Positions 9,052 through 16,847 of a stretch of 64,000 nt of DNA are shown piece by piece. The stretch covers positions 1 through 64,000 of the forward strand of contig CAJTMU010000002.1 in assembly GCA_910577365.1 (NCBI GenBank). Direction: 5' to 3'. This DNA is from an uncultured Oscillospiraceae bacterium (GTDB lineage Bacteria > Bacillota > Clostridia > Oscillospirales > Ruminococcaceae). A program made the position numbers and the translations under genes. Positions within the stretch are counted from its first letter, which is position 1; each line of letters begins with the position of its first letter. The notes beneath the pieces are model-generated. The model searched no databases and was not told the DNA's origin. It saw nothing but the letters and a program-made list of their open reading frames with translations.

Positions 9052-9663
9052 TCAGGCTTCACCCTTAATCTCCGCGGCAAGACCCGCGTTCCTGACGCGC
9101 CGCAGCTTTTCCGCTCTCATTACCGCTGTTATATCGTCAACCGCCTTATCCAGTTCGCCGTTCACTATCAGATAATCATAATTTTCCGCCGCCGCAAGCT
9201 CGTTTCTCGCCTGAGTAAGACGTTCCGCTATCTTTTCCTCGGTTTCCGTTCCCCGTTTGCGCAGGCGGCGCTCCAGCTCCGCCATGGAGGGGGGCAGAAT
9301 GAACACCAAACAACAATCGGGAAACTGTTTTTTAATATTCATCGCACCCTCTATCTCTATTTTAAGGACAGCGTCCTTGCCGCGCGAAAGCAGGCTCTCC
9401 ACGCTTTCGCGAAGAGTACCGTAGTAATTTCCGCAGTATTCCGTATACTCCAGCACCGCACCCTCTTTTATCATTTCCTCAAAGCGCTCCCGCGTGAGAA
9501 AGCGATAATGCACCCCGTCTATCTCTCCGTCGCGCGGAGCGCGAGTGGTAGCGGATACCGAATACCCCGCGCTGTCCGTTTTTTGCAGCACCTGCTCTAA
9601 AATGGTATCCTTGCCGCAGCCCGCTGGCGCGGAAACCACAAAAAGAAGTCCCTTGTCATTCAT
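9052..9663 (-). CDS. gmk: Guanylate kinase
   Basis: 203 residues. The P-loop is APAGCGKDT, a variant of the usual GPSGVGKST. Then come the GMP-binding region (TTRAPRDGEIDGVHY with YxF) and ILEY, the lid with LxxRG, and the RLxxARNEL helix typical of Gmk. It converts GMP to GDP. The start overlaps the end of remA, the conserved remA-gmk order of Firmicutes. The rpoZ gene that normally follows gmk is absent; priA follows directly. Confidence 0.94.
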   Translation of the reverse strand: MNDKGLLFVVSAPAGCGKDTILEQVLQKTDSAGYSVSATTRAPRDGEIDGVHYRFLTRERFEEMIKEGAVLEYTEYCGNYYGTLRESVESLLSRGKDAVLKIEIEGAMNIKKQFPDCCLVFILPPSMAELERRLRKRGTETEEKIAERLTQARNELAAAENYDYLIVNGELDKAVDDITAVMRAEKLRRVRNAGLAAEIKGEA

Positions 9664-9904
9664 TTTCCGTATCCTCCGTTGTCTTGCCCGCCAGCGTATC
9701 GGGCTGAAGCGCGGACAATATCACATGACCGCTGTCACATACGATAACCGAACGCGTTTTGCGCCCGCAGGTGGCATCAATGGCAAATCCGCCGTCCTTT
9801 GCGGTCTGTACTATCCTTTTTACGGGAGCCGCCTCCGGACTTACCACTGCCACTATCCTCTCCGCATTCACGGTATTTCCGAATCCTATGTTTATCAGCC
9901 GCAT
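9656..9904 (-). CDS. remA: RemA/DUF370 family regulator
   Basis: 82 residues, matching RemA (YlzA), a DNA-binding activator of biofilm matrix and osmoprotection genes in Bacillus. The RLINIGFGN start, the VSPEAAPVKR segment and ATCGRKTRS are family hallmarks. It is first in the long minus-strand run and overlaps gmk by 8 bases. A candidate promoter lies at 10038-10066. Whether it controls a matrix in this organism cannot be told. Confidence 0.9.
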   Translation of the reverse strand: MRLINIGFGNTVNAERIVAVVSPEAAPVKRIVQTAKDGGFAIDATCGRKTRSVIVCDSGHVILSALQPDTLAGKTTEDTENE

Positions 9905-10037
9905 TTAAACATCCCCGCCCCGCATAGAAGCGCCGTTCCTTTCCCGTCAAACTTTGAGAAGCATTCAAGCACGCAGCTTCACCATTATACAATTATACCC
10001 GCAGGCGCGCTTTAAAGCAAACAGCAAATATATCATT

Positions 10038-10066
10038 ATTGTACCACACTTTTTTAAAAAAAGCAA
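10038..10066 (-). promoter_or_regulatory. Promoter of the remA-gmk-priA run
   Basis: Reading the minus strand: TTGCTT, 17 bases, TACAAT, about 130 bases before the remA start. It is the best sigma-A match in the divergent region and would serve the long housekeeping run. Confidence 0.55.
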
Positions 10067-10136
10067 CATATAATTTTAAACACATATTAAAACGGCTATA
10101 AAAATAATATTTTAAAAAAATTTTTCTTAAAATCCA

Positions 10137-10165
10137 TTGACAATAACCGTTTAATTTTGTATAAT
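10137..10165 (+). promoter_or_regulatory. Promoter of the chemoreceptor gene
   Basis: Perfect TTGACA, 17 bases, TATAAT. It lies 90 bases before the start of the chemoreceptor at 10255. Confidence 0.8.
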
Positions 10166-10208
10166 AGAATTGAATTGCTGAAGAAGCACGAAAAACAACG
10201 ATTATGCG

Positions 10209-10220
10209 GAAAACGTTTTC
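10209..10220 (+). promoter_or_regulatory. GAAAACGTTTTC operator (CcpA/LacI-type)
   Basis: Perfect 12-base palindrome in the untranslated leader of the chemoreceptor gene, about 40 bases downstream of the expected transcription start. The same 12 bases occur at 28729 before the sugar transporter. The form resembles catabolite-response or LacI-family sites; a site at this position would normally repress. Confidence 0.55.
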
Positions 10221-10254
10221 ACGAAACTTTCTGCAAATGAGGAAGGGGTAAATC

Positions 10255-12231
10255 ATGAAAATCTCCAAGTCGTTAAAGGCAAAAATGTTGGTTAGGTTTC
10301 TTGTACTTATTTTTGTGGTAATCCTGATAAACGGTACTATTGGTGCCATATTCAGTATTATCAGTGCTACGTCAACATTGAAGAAAACCATGTCGCAGAC
10401 CGCACTTGTGGCATCATCACAGGTTCAAAACCGTCTCGAGAAGACCCAGACTCTGATCCGGGAATTCGGATTGAGCAATGATCTTGCACCAGATAAGACC
10501 GCGGAAAGCAAGCTGGCTTACCTCGGCAGCAAGGCGAATTTATATAATCTTATTGAATATAATTTTACCAGTGTAGATGGAATTAATTCGGACGGTAAGG
10601 ATGTTTCATCAAACGAATGGTTTACAAGAGCGCTGGCTGGGGAGGCTTTTATTGACACGCCCGCCATGAGTGACGACGGGAAATTTCTGATGTATATTTC
10701 TGCGCCTATTTGCGACGCCACAAATAACAACGCCGTTTCCGGAGTGGTTTATGTTGCGGTCGACGCCTCTTTCCTCTCCGATATAACCAACAAAATTCAA
10801 ATAGGCGAGCTTGGTCATGCTTTTATAATGGATCATGAAGGCACCTTTATCGCCCACAAGGATTACTCCAAGGTAACGGCTCAGGAAAATGATATTATCG
10901 CGGCACAGAGCAATCCTGCTCTGAAAGAGCGTGCTGAGCTTGAGGAGAAAGCACTGAATCTTGCGTATGGAGAATCCATGTATGGTATGTATATGGATGG
11001 AATAGACAGAAAATCAGTCTCAATGGCGCGCATTGAGGACACTGAAGACTGGGTTATAGGAATTTCCGCAGATCAGAACGAATTCATTGCCCAGACAGTT
11101 ATTACGTCGCTGATAGTTACCGCCGTCGTTGCGCTTGTGTGCCTTATCATTTCAGCATTCATCATTGTATACCACACCAATTCCATCGTTAATCCTATCA
11201 AGGATATCGGCAAGGCAATGAAAAAGCTTTCAGTAGGTGACCTTAAAGTATCTGTAAAACCGACTACAAAAGACGAAATCGGAGTTCTTGCCGTTGAGAT
11301 TAACGATACCGCAAAGAGTCTTGACGGTTATGTGAGCGAGATATCCCGCATAAGCGGTCTTATGTCCAACGGAAACTTTGATTTCAGAGAAGAAATTGAT
11401 TTCCAGGGCGATTTTGTGCAGATAGCTAAAGCGCTGGACTTCTTGGCAGAGCATCTGAGCGACACGATGCTTACCATAAAAACAGCTGCGGCACAGGTCA
11501 ATATCGGCGCAACGCAGATTTCCGAGGGTGCACAGTCGCTTGCCTCGGGAACAACGGAGCAGGCTTCATCCATTGACGAGCTTGCAAGCACCATAAACAC
11601 GCTCGACGAGCAGGTTAGCAAGAACGCCCGCCACGCGTCGGAAGCAAGCGAAAAGTCCAAGCTTGCTGGAGACAGAATATCCACCTCAAACAAGCATATG
11701 AACGACATGATTTCGGCGATGGAGAACATCTCTCAGAAATCCTCCGAAATCAACAACATTATTTCCACTATCGACGATATTGCGTTCCAGACCAATATTC
11801 TTGCGCTTAACGCGGCCATAGAGGCGGCAAGAGCGGGCGAAGCGGGCAAAGGCTTTGCGGTCGTTGCGGATGAGGTTCGCAATCTTGCGGCGAAATCCGC
11901 AGAGGCGGCGCAAAATACCGCGATACTTATTCAACAGTCAATCGAAGCTGTAAGCGAGGGTTCTGGTATCGCGAACGAGACCGCTGAAGCGCTCAATTCC
12001 GCAGTTGAGGTTGCTCATGAGGCTGGCGATTTAACTAACGAGATTGCTATGGCATCCGGTGAGCAGGCTGAGATGATAAAACAGGTAAATATCGGTATCG
12101 ATCAGATTTCCGCTGTTGTTCAGACAAATGCGGCGGCGGCTGAGCAAAGTGCGGCTTCGGGTCAGGAGCTGAACAGCCAAGCGGCGGAAATGGAACAGCT
12201 TACATCAAGATTTACACTTCGCGAAGTATGA
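10255..12231 (+). CDS. Methyl-accepting chemotaxis protein with Cache-type sensor
   Basis: 658 residues. There is an N-terminal signal-anchor helix (about 12-38), an extracellular region of about 230 residues with double-Cache features (GINSDGKDVSSNEWF, SGVVYVAVDASFLSDI, GHAFIMDHEGTFIAHKDY), a second membrane helix (about 280-305), then HAMP and the long coiled-coil signalling domain. The hairpin tip IAFQTNILALNAAIEAARAGE is highly conserved and binds CheA/CheW. There is no C-terminal CheR-binding pentapeptide. A strong promoter, a GAAAACGTTTTC operator and a terminator frame it as a single-gene unit. The ligand is unknown; the operator shared with the sugar transporter suggests carbohydrate-linked control. 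Confidence 0.93.
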   Translation: MKISKSLKAKMLVRFLVLIFVVILINGTIGAIFSIISATSTLKKTMSQTALVASSQVQNRLEKTQTLIREFGLSNDLAPDKTAESKLAYLGSKANLYNLIEYNFTSVDGINSDGKDVSSNEWFTRALAGEAFIDTPAMSDDGKFLMYISAPICDATNNNAVSGVVYVAVDASFLSDITNKIQIGELGHAFIMDHEGTFIAHKDYSKVTAQENDIIAAQSNPALKERAELEEKALNLAYGESMYGMYMDGIDRKSVSMARIEDTEDWVIGISADQNEFIAQTVITSLIVTAVVALVCLIISAFIIVYHTNSIVNPIKDIGKAMKKLSVGDLKVSVKPTTKDEIGVLAVEINDTAKSLDGYVSEISRISGLMSNGNFDFREEIDFQGDFVQIAKALDFLAEHLSDTMLTIKTAAAQVNIGATQISEGAQSLASGTTEQASSIDELASTINTLDEQVSKNARHASEASEKSKLAGDRISTSNKHMNDMISAMENISQKSSEINNIISTIDDIAFQTNILALNAAIEAARAGEAGKGFAVVADEVRNLAAKSAEAAQNTAILIQQSIEAVSEGSGIANETAEALNSAVEVAHEAGDLTNEIAMASGEQAEMIKQVNIGIDQISAVVQTNAAAAEQSAASGQELNSQAAEMEQLTSRFTLREV

Positions 12232-12233
12232 TA

Positions 12234-12268
12234 AAAACTGGCAGAGCTTAATGCTCTGCCAGTTTTTT
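12234..12268 (+). terminator. Terminator after the chemoreceptor gene
   Basis: ACTGGCAGAGC, loop TTAAT, GCTCTGCCAGT, followed by six T. It is a strong intrinsic terminator three bases after the stop codon. The 230 bases between it and 12501 hold nothing recognisable. Confidence 0.9.
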
Positions 12269-12500
12269 GTCTAATGTTATTTAAAATTTATATAATAAAA
12301 TTCAATGCTGTATCATAAAACTTCGTAATTTGTTAAGTTTTGAACAGCAATTGCGGAACTCATTGCATTGTTTTGCGGCATTTAACAAGAACACATATTT
12401 CAGGGTTTCCGCTTATATTCAAAGTAAAGCGGATACGCACAACAGATAATTAGAATTATTTAATAATATGTTGATATAAGGCATTTATATTTGGTCATTA

Positions 12501-13283
12501 TTATAAGCACAGAATTCGGGCAATATTTCCACCAAGAATATTACCCTTTTCCTCATCACTCAACGGTAACGAGCGTAGCCTGTTCAACTCCTCAGCCGCG
12601 CCCCAAAGAGGATAATCCGTTCCCCAGAACACCCTGTCCGCGCCTATTTTCCGTATCAGCTCCGCGGCGTGTTCGGGTGAAAGAGCATACAAAGAACTTG
12701 AACAATCAGCGTATATCCCCGAGCTTTCAAACAGCTCCGCGCCCTTATCCCACATTGTCCAGCCAGCCAAATGCGCCGCTATCACCGTAAGCTTGGGAAA
12801 ACGCTTCACTACCCGCATAAGCCGCTCTGGAGCGGAAAAATCATAGCGCGGGTCGCCTATATGAAATAATATCGGCAATCGCCCCTCCGCCGCCTCATAT
12901 ACGGCAAACGCGCGCTTCTCATCCAGATTGAAGCGCTGAAAATCACTGTGCAGCTTGATCCCCTTTAATCCAAGCGAAATTATACGCTCCGTTTCCCCTG
13001 CGATATCCTCAAAATCGGGGTGCATTGCGCCAAATCCTATAAGCCTGTCAGGGTAAAGAGAAACGCACTCCGAAATATAATTGTTGATGCTTCGAACCTG
13101 CTCGGGCACGGTAGCCACCGACTGCACGAGAAATTTATCCACTCCCGCCGCGCCGCCCTGCTCCAGAAGCGTTTTGAGCGTTCCGTCGTATTTTGCCGTG
13201 ATACCATAAAACCCGCCTATTCCTTCAGCGGCTTTATCCGCTATTTTATCGGGAAAAATATGCGCGTGAGCGTCAATTATCAT
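12501..13283 (-). CDS. Amidohydrolase_2 family metal-dependent hydrolase
   Basis: 260 residues of a TIM-barrel hydrolase of the COG2159 type. The metal-binding DAHAH is at residues 4-8, a central LFHIGDPR and AAHLAGW supply further His ligands, and GTDYPLWG near residue 225 carries the catalytic Asp. Relatives include decarboxylases and uncharacterised hydrolases, so the substrate is open. It starts 11 bases after the true end of dcd and should be co-transcribed from the promoter at 13845-13873. Confidence 0.85.
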   Translation of the reverse strand: MIIDAHAHIFPDKIADKAAEGIGGFYGITAKYDGTLKTLLEQGGAAGVDKFLVQSVATVPEQVRSINNYISECVSLYPDRLIGFGAMHPDFEDIAGETERIISLGLKGIKLHSDFQRFNLDEKRAFAVYEAAEGRLPILFHIGDPRYDFSAPERLMRVVKRFPKLTVIAAHLAGWTMWDKGAELFESSGIYADCSSSLYALSPEHAAELIRKIGADRVFWGTDYPLWGAAEELNRLRSLPLSDEEKGNILGGNIARILCL

Positions 13284-13294
13284 TTTAGCCTCCG

Positions 13295-13813
13295 TTACTC
13301 AAAATCCTTATACATCATACTGGGCTGAACACCACTGTTGTTCTGGTATTTCCCGCTTGAATAGGGAGAATAGTCCCCATCTATCGTGTGATAGTATATC
13401 TGTCACACATGCGCCCCTGCGTATATCCGTATGGGCTGAATGCAGAATATCTCCAGCGTCCAGTAGCCCGCAAAGCCTACGTCGCCGAAGCCCGCCGTTA
13501 CATGAATAAACAGCCCGAGCCGCCCTGTGGAGCTTCTTCCATCCAGCATCGGAACGTAGTTTTCGGTGCGCGTAAATTCCGCGGTTCTGCCGAGATAAAG
13601 CCTGCCCGGTTCGAGCACAATCCCCTCGGGCGGTATCGTCAGACGCTTTACGGGGTTTTCCCGCTTCATGTCCAGCTCCCCGCTTTCATACACCAGCAGT
13701 TCGTCTGCAAGCGTCAGGTTATAGCTGTTGGGGTTGAGCCTGCTCTCGTGAAACGGCTCTATAAAAATATTTGTGTTCAGTTGTTTAAGTATTTCCCGTC
13801 CCGATAAAATCAT
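13295..13813 (-). CDS. dcd: dCTP deaminase with an in-frame TGA near its end
   Basis: Read through its internal TGA, this encodes 172 residues of dCTP deaminase, which makes dUTP for dTMP synthesis. Family motifs are the start MILSGREI, SRLNPNSYNLTL, LGRTAEF, GRSSTGRLGL and the catalytic-Glu segment GYWTLEI. After residue 136 (AGAHV) the frame hits TGA at 13403-13405. The same frame then continues with QIYYHTIDGDY, GKYQNNSG and QPSMMYKDFE to TAA at 13295, all typical C-terminal sequence of this family. As I recall the family, the TGA takes the place of a Cys (ICQIYY). It is therefore a nonsense change, a base error, or recoding. The start has an AGGGAG site and a good promoter. Confidence 0.85.
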
Positions 13814-13844
13814 TTTTTGCGCTCCCTTCGTCTTGTCAAGAATT

Positions 13845-13873
13845 ATTTTAAACTATCCCGTGGCTTTTGTCAA
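13845..13873 (-). promoter_or_regulatory. Promoter of dcd and the amidohydrolase
   Basis: Minus strand: TTGACA, 17 bases, TAAAAT. It ends 32 bases before the dcd start and is back-to-back with the promoter at 13913-13941. Confidence 0.75.
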
Positions 13874-13912
13874 GCCCTACCGCCAAAACTTGGCAAAAAA
13901 ACGTTTCTCTAC

Positions 13913-13941
13913 TTGACAAATCAAGCCTGCGGGTGTATAAT
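13913..13941 (+). promoter_or_regulatory. Promoter of the FliG-C-like gene
   Basis: Perfect TTGACA, 17 bases, TATAAT, 33 bases before the ATG at 13975. Confidence 0.8.
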
Positions 13942-13974
13942 ATTCTTATGTTTTGAATATTGAGTGAGGATTTT

Positions 13975-14226
13975 ATGCGCATGAACGATTTTGAAAGTTT
14001 ATCTGAAAGTTATTCGGCTGCCGAAATAAAATCAACTCTTGACGGAATGGAAACGGACGAACTTGCAAAGGCTCTTATGGGAGCAAGCCCCTCTATAAAC
14101 CGCCTGTTTGTCGAAGCCTTTCCGGAGCTTGACTTCAAAGTCGTGCGCGAGCGCATTGGAAGCGTAAGGATAGAAGAAGTCGAAAACGCGCAGGACAAAA
14201 TTCTGTCAATGTTCAAAAACAAATAA
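13975..14226 (+). CDS. Orphan FliG C-terminal-domain-like protein
   Basis: 83 residues. Residues from about 28 to 80 resemble the C-terminal helical domain of the flagellar switch protein FliG: an LAKALMGAS segment lines up with LALALKGAS, and the SVRIEEVENAQDKI helix with PVRLSDVEEAQQKI. The N-terminal and middle domains of FliG are missing, and no flagellar gene is nearby. The ATG at 13975 is preferred over the TTG at 13960 because GAGGA lies five bases before it. Function is unknown; it might bind a flagellar or other partner. The domain assignment is my visual comparison. Confidence 0.7.
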   Translation: MRMNDFESLSESYSAAEIKSTLDGMETDELAKALMGASPSINRLFVEAFPELDFKVVRERIGSVRIEEVENAQDKILSMFKNK

Positions 14227-14229
14227 ACT

Positions 14230-14479
14230 ACTGCAAAAATGCTATGATGGGTGCGGGAGTATTCCCGCCGTGCACGCCAAGCTTTTTTCAGAGAGCTGTC
14301 GGTTGCTGAAAGACAGTAAAAAGCCGCGCCCGCGATCCGCCCGAAGCAGACGATCCGAACCGCTTTCCGCGCAAGTAAGACCGTACGGATTTCCACCGTT
14401 AAAGGGAAGTGCATTGTTGGATGTACGGTGAGGCTGAATATTATACCGCCCCCTATCCGTTGATCAGGGGGCATTTTTA
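14230..14479 (+). promoter_or_regulatory. T-box leader (Ile specifier) of ilvA
   Basis: A tRNA-sensing T-box leader. Stem I has the AG-bulge/apical part at 14290-14316 (CAGAGAGCTGTCGGTTGCTG). The specifier codon by alignment is ATC (isoleucine) at 14335-14337, before CCCGAAGCAG. The AGTAAGACCGTACGGA stem III region is at 14374. The terminator GCCCCCT/AGGGGGC with five T is at 14448-14478. Uncharged tRNA-Ile should allow readthrough into ilvA, the first step of isoleucine synthesis. The antiterminator is irregular: AGGCTGAATATTATACCGC replaces the usual AGGGTGGTACCGC, so the T-bulge UGGN that pairs with the tRNA CCA end is not evident. Confidence 0.85.
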
Positions 14480-14651
14480 CGGTAAACCGCAGATATATGC
14501 GCTGTTTACTGTAAGAAATTTTATGAAAATTGTCCCGCACATTCGTTCGCTTTGCTCATTTTGTGCGTATCGGCAAATAGCAGACGCCGAATAAAATTGC
14601 CGTTTGCTATACGACGCTCCCCGCACACAAATTCTGAAAGGAGAATTAAAA

Positions 14652-15854
14652 ATGTTGACACTTGACAAAATCTACAAGGCGTCCCATGTGCTCAAGGAGA
14701 TAATACGAAGCACCGACCTTATTCTGGCGCCTAAGATACACCCCGAAGCAAAGGTGTACCTTAAAACCGAAAATCTTCAGGTAACAGGCTCGTTTAAGGT
14801 TCGCGGGGCTTATTTTAAAATTTCCCAGCTGACCGAAGAGGAGCGCTCAAAAGGCGTTATCGCCTGCTCTGCGGGAAATCATGCGCAGGGCGTGGCTCTT
14901 GCTGCGACAAAAGCGGGGATAAAATCGCTGATTTGTCTGCCTGACGGCGCGCCTATTTCCAAGGTGGAAGCTACAAAGGGATTTGGAGCGGATGTGTGCC
15001 TTGTTCCTGGGGTGTACGACGACGCGTATCAGAAAGCGCTTCAGCTCCGCGACGAGAAAGGGTACACATTTATTCACCCGTTTGACGACGAAAACGTTAT
15101 CGCGGGTCAGGGTACTATCGGTCTGGAGCTTCTCGAGCAGCTTCCCGAAGTGGACGCAGTCGTAGTGCCTATCGGAGGCGGCGGGCTTATTTCGGGAATA
15201 GCGTTCGCGATTAAATCCCTTAATCCCAATATAAAGGTTTACGGCGTACAGGCGGCGGGGGCTCCCAGCATGGAGCACTCTCTTAAAAGCAAAAAAATAG
15301 AGCGTCTTGACAGCGTGGCTACGCTGGCGGACGGTATCGCAGTTAAGGAGCCGGGTGCAAACACCTTCGAGCTTTGCAGCAAATACGTCGATGAGGTTGT
15401 TACCGTCTCTGAGGACGAGATATCCTGCGCGATACTGACGCTTATTGAACAGCAGAAGCTTATTGCTGAGGGCGCAGGAGCGGTTTCGGTGGCGGCGGTA
15501 ATGTTCGACAAAATTCCTGTTAAGGGCAAAAATGTTGTGTGCGTGGTTTCTGGTGGTAACATCGACGTTACAATACTCAACCGCGTTATCCGCCGCGGTC
15601 TTGTAAAGAGCGGAAGAGCCTCGCTGCTCACCATTGAGCTTGTTGACAAGCCCGGTCAGCTTACGGGCGTTTCGGGTATAATTGCGGAGCTTGGCGGAAA
15701 CGTCACCGCTGTTCACCACGAAAGAGCGGACGCAAATGACAACATCAACGGCTGCTTCCTGAGAATACAGCTTGAAACGAGGAATTTCGAGCATTTAACG
15801 CAGATAAGATCGGCGCTTACCGAAGCGGGCTACAAAATAGTGGATAACGCGTGA
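14652..15854 (+). CDS. ilvA: Threonine ammonia-lyase (threonine dehydratase) with ACT domain
   Basis: 400 residues of a fold-type II PLP enzyme. The PLP lysine is K49 in SFKVRGAY, the phosphate loop is GGGGLISG, and a short C-terminal ACT domain (about 325-400) is expected to bind an effector. It deaminates threonine to 2-oxobutanoate, the first step of isoleucine synthesis. The size and single ACT domain match the shorter IlvA form of Gram-positives. The start at 14652 follows AAAGGAG; the upstream ATG at 14604 lacks a site. Control by the Ile T-box supports a biosynthetic role, and ridA downstream fits as damage control. Confidence 0.95.
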   Translation: MLTLDKIYKASHVLKEIIRSTDLILAPKIHPEAKVYLKTENLQVTGSFKVRGAYFKISQLTEEERSKGVIACSAGNHAQGVALAATKAGIKSLICLPDGAPISKVEATKGFGADVCLVPGVYDDAYQKALQLRDEKGYTFIHPFDDENVIAGQGTIGLELLEQLPEVDAVVVPIGGGGLISGIAFAIKSLNPNIKVYGVQAAGAPSMEHSLKSKKIERLDSVATLADGIAVKEPGANTFELCSKYVDEVVTVSEDEISCAILTLIEQQKLIAEGAGAVSVAAVMFDKIPVKGKNVVCVVSGGNIDVTILNRVIRRGLVKSGRASLLTIELVDKPGQLTGVSGIIAELGGNVTAVHHERADANDNINGCFLRIQLETRNFEHLTQIRSALTEAGYKIVDNA

Positions 15855-16390
15855 TGCTGTTTGTTCAGGAAATAGATCTTGTATATACCAAAGCCGTGCG
15901 CTTGGGAAACTTTGCCAACGCCCGCAGAGACGTAAAATTTCTTCCTGTTGATTTCAACAAGTCGGACATCACGGACGAGATACTGTTCAACAGGGTATAT
16001 TTGTTTCAATCGCCGGACGGCATAAGTGAAAAGCGCAATAAGGTGAGCATACTTGGTGAAAAGGCGTTCTTTGACGGAAAATTTGCGCCCGATTTTTTCG
16101 GGGAAAGAGTATTTGTGAAGAGGGCGAACAGCGGGTATGAGATACTTTACACTGACAAAAGGCAGCGCGGATACATAAAAAGCAAATTCACCCTGACCGA
16201 GGGAAAGAGCGGGCGGATAATCTACAACGACAGATCCTCCGGTTGGGACTGTCCTGTGTGGAACTACTATTTTGTCACATTCAATTTTGTCTGTGCGGAC
16301 AAGGACAGCTTCAAGCCCAAGATATTCTTTCGCAAAAACCCCGATTTTACGTTCGGAGATATGAAAGAACTGCGTTACAGTGGTTTTTGA
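15854..16390 (+). CDS. Hypothetical protein between ilvA and ridA
   Basis: 178 residues, no family recognised. The start ATG overlaps the ilvA stop (TGATG), so translation is coupled. The protein is basic and aromatic-rich, with no signal peptide or membrane helix and no evident catalytic motif; WDCPVWNYYFVTFNFVC near residue 140 is the most distinctive segment. Position in an ilvA-ridA unit suggests a link to amino-acid metabolism, but this is only context. Confidence 0.75.
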   Translation: MLFVQEIDLVYTKAVRLGNFANARRDVKFLPVDFNKSDITDEILFNRVYLFQSPDGISEKRNKVSILGEKAFFDGKFAPDFFGERVFVKRANSGYEILYTDKRQRGYIKSKFTLTEGKSGRIIYNDRSSGWDCPVWNYYFVTFNFVCADKDSFKPKIFFRKNPDFTFGDMKELRYSGF

Positions 16391-16411
16391 AAATAAAAAA
16401 GGAGTAGTTTT

Positions 16412-16786
16412 ATGAAAGACATTTACACAGAAAAAGCCCCTCAGGCAATAGGTCCTTACACACAGGCAAAGGTCATAGGCAACATGGTCTATACCTCAGG
16501 TCAGATAGCGCTGGATCCCGCAACGGGAGTGCTGCTAAACGGCGGCGTAGCAGAGCAGACAAAACAGGTCTGTGAAAATCTTAAGGCGGTTTTATCGGCG
16601 GCGGGAACATCGCTTGATAAGGTGGTAAAGACTACCTGCTTTTTAAAGGATATTGGTGATTTTACCGCTTTTAACGAAGTTTACGGAGAGTATTTCACCT
16701 CTAAGCCTGCACGCTCCTGTGTGGGAGGGCTTTCCCTGCCCAAGGGCGCATTGGTAGAGGTAGAGGTTATAGCTGTAACGGAGTAA
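16412..16786 (+). CDS. ridA: RidA family enamine/imine deaminase
   Basis: 124 residues of the YjgF/YER057c/UK114 family. The signature R101-SCVGG-LSLPKGALVEVE is present; this Arg binds the substrate carboxylate. RidA hydrolyses 2-aminoacrylate and 2-aminocrotonate released by PLP dehydratases such as IlvA, which protects other PLP enzymes. Being two genes after ilvA fits this role well. It has an AAAGGAG site and is followed by a strong terminator. Confidence 0.95.
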   Translation: MKDIYTEKAPQAIGPYTQAKVIGNMVYTSGQIALDPATGVLLNGGVAEQTKQVCENLKAVLSAAGTSLDKVVKTTCFLKDIGDFTAFNEVYGEYFTSKPARSCVGGLSLPKGALVEVEVIAVTE

Positions 16787-16807
16787 TGCACTCCTAGTAA
16801 AAATGAC

Positions 16808-16846
16808 AAAATCCCGCACATTTTTCAAGCAAATGTGCGGGATTTT
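16808..16846 (+). terminator. Terminator after ridA
   Basis: AAAATCCCGCACATTT, short loop, AAATGTGCGGGATTTT. It closes the ilvA-ridA unit and its flanking A and T runs would let it work in both directions. Confidence 0.9.
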
Positions 16847-16847
16847 C

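Noticed and set aside
13380..13405. SECIS element after the dcd TGA
   Set aside because: A short 5-bp hairpin exists, but the apical loop ACAC lacks the needed G and the stem is short. Not enough to call selenocysteine insertion.
14847..15794. Long minus-strand open frame (315 codons) opposite ilvA
   Set aside because: It lies wholly inside ilvA, has an unlikely composition and no ribosome site. It is a shadow frame produced by codon bias.
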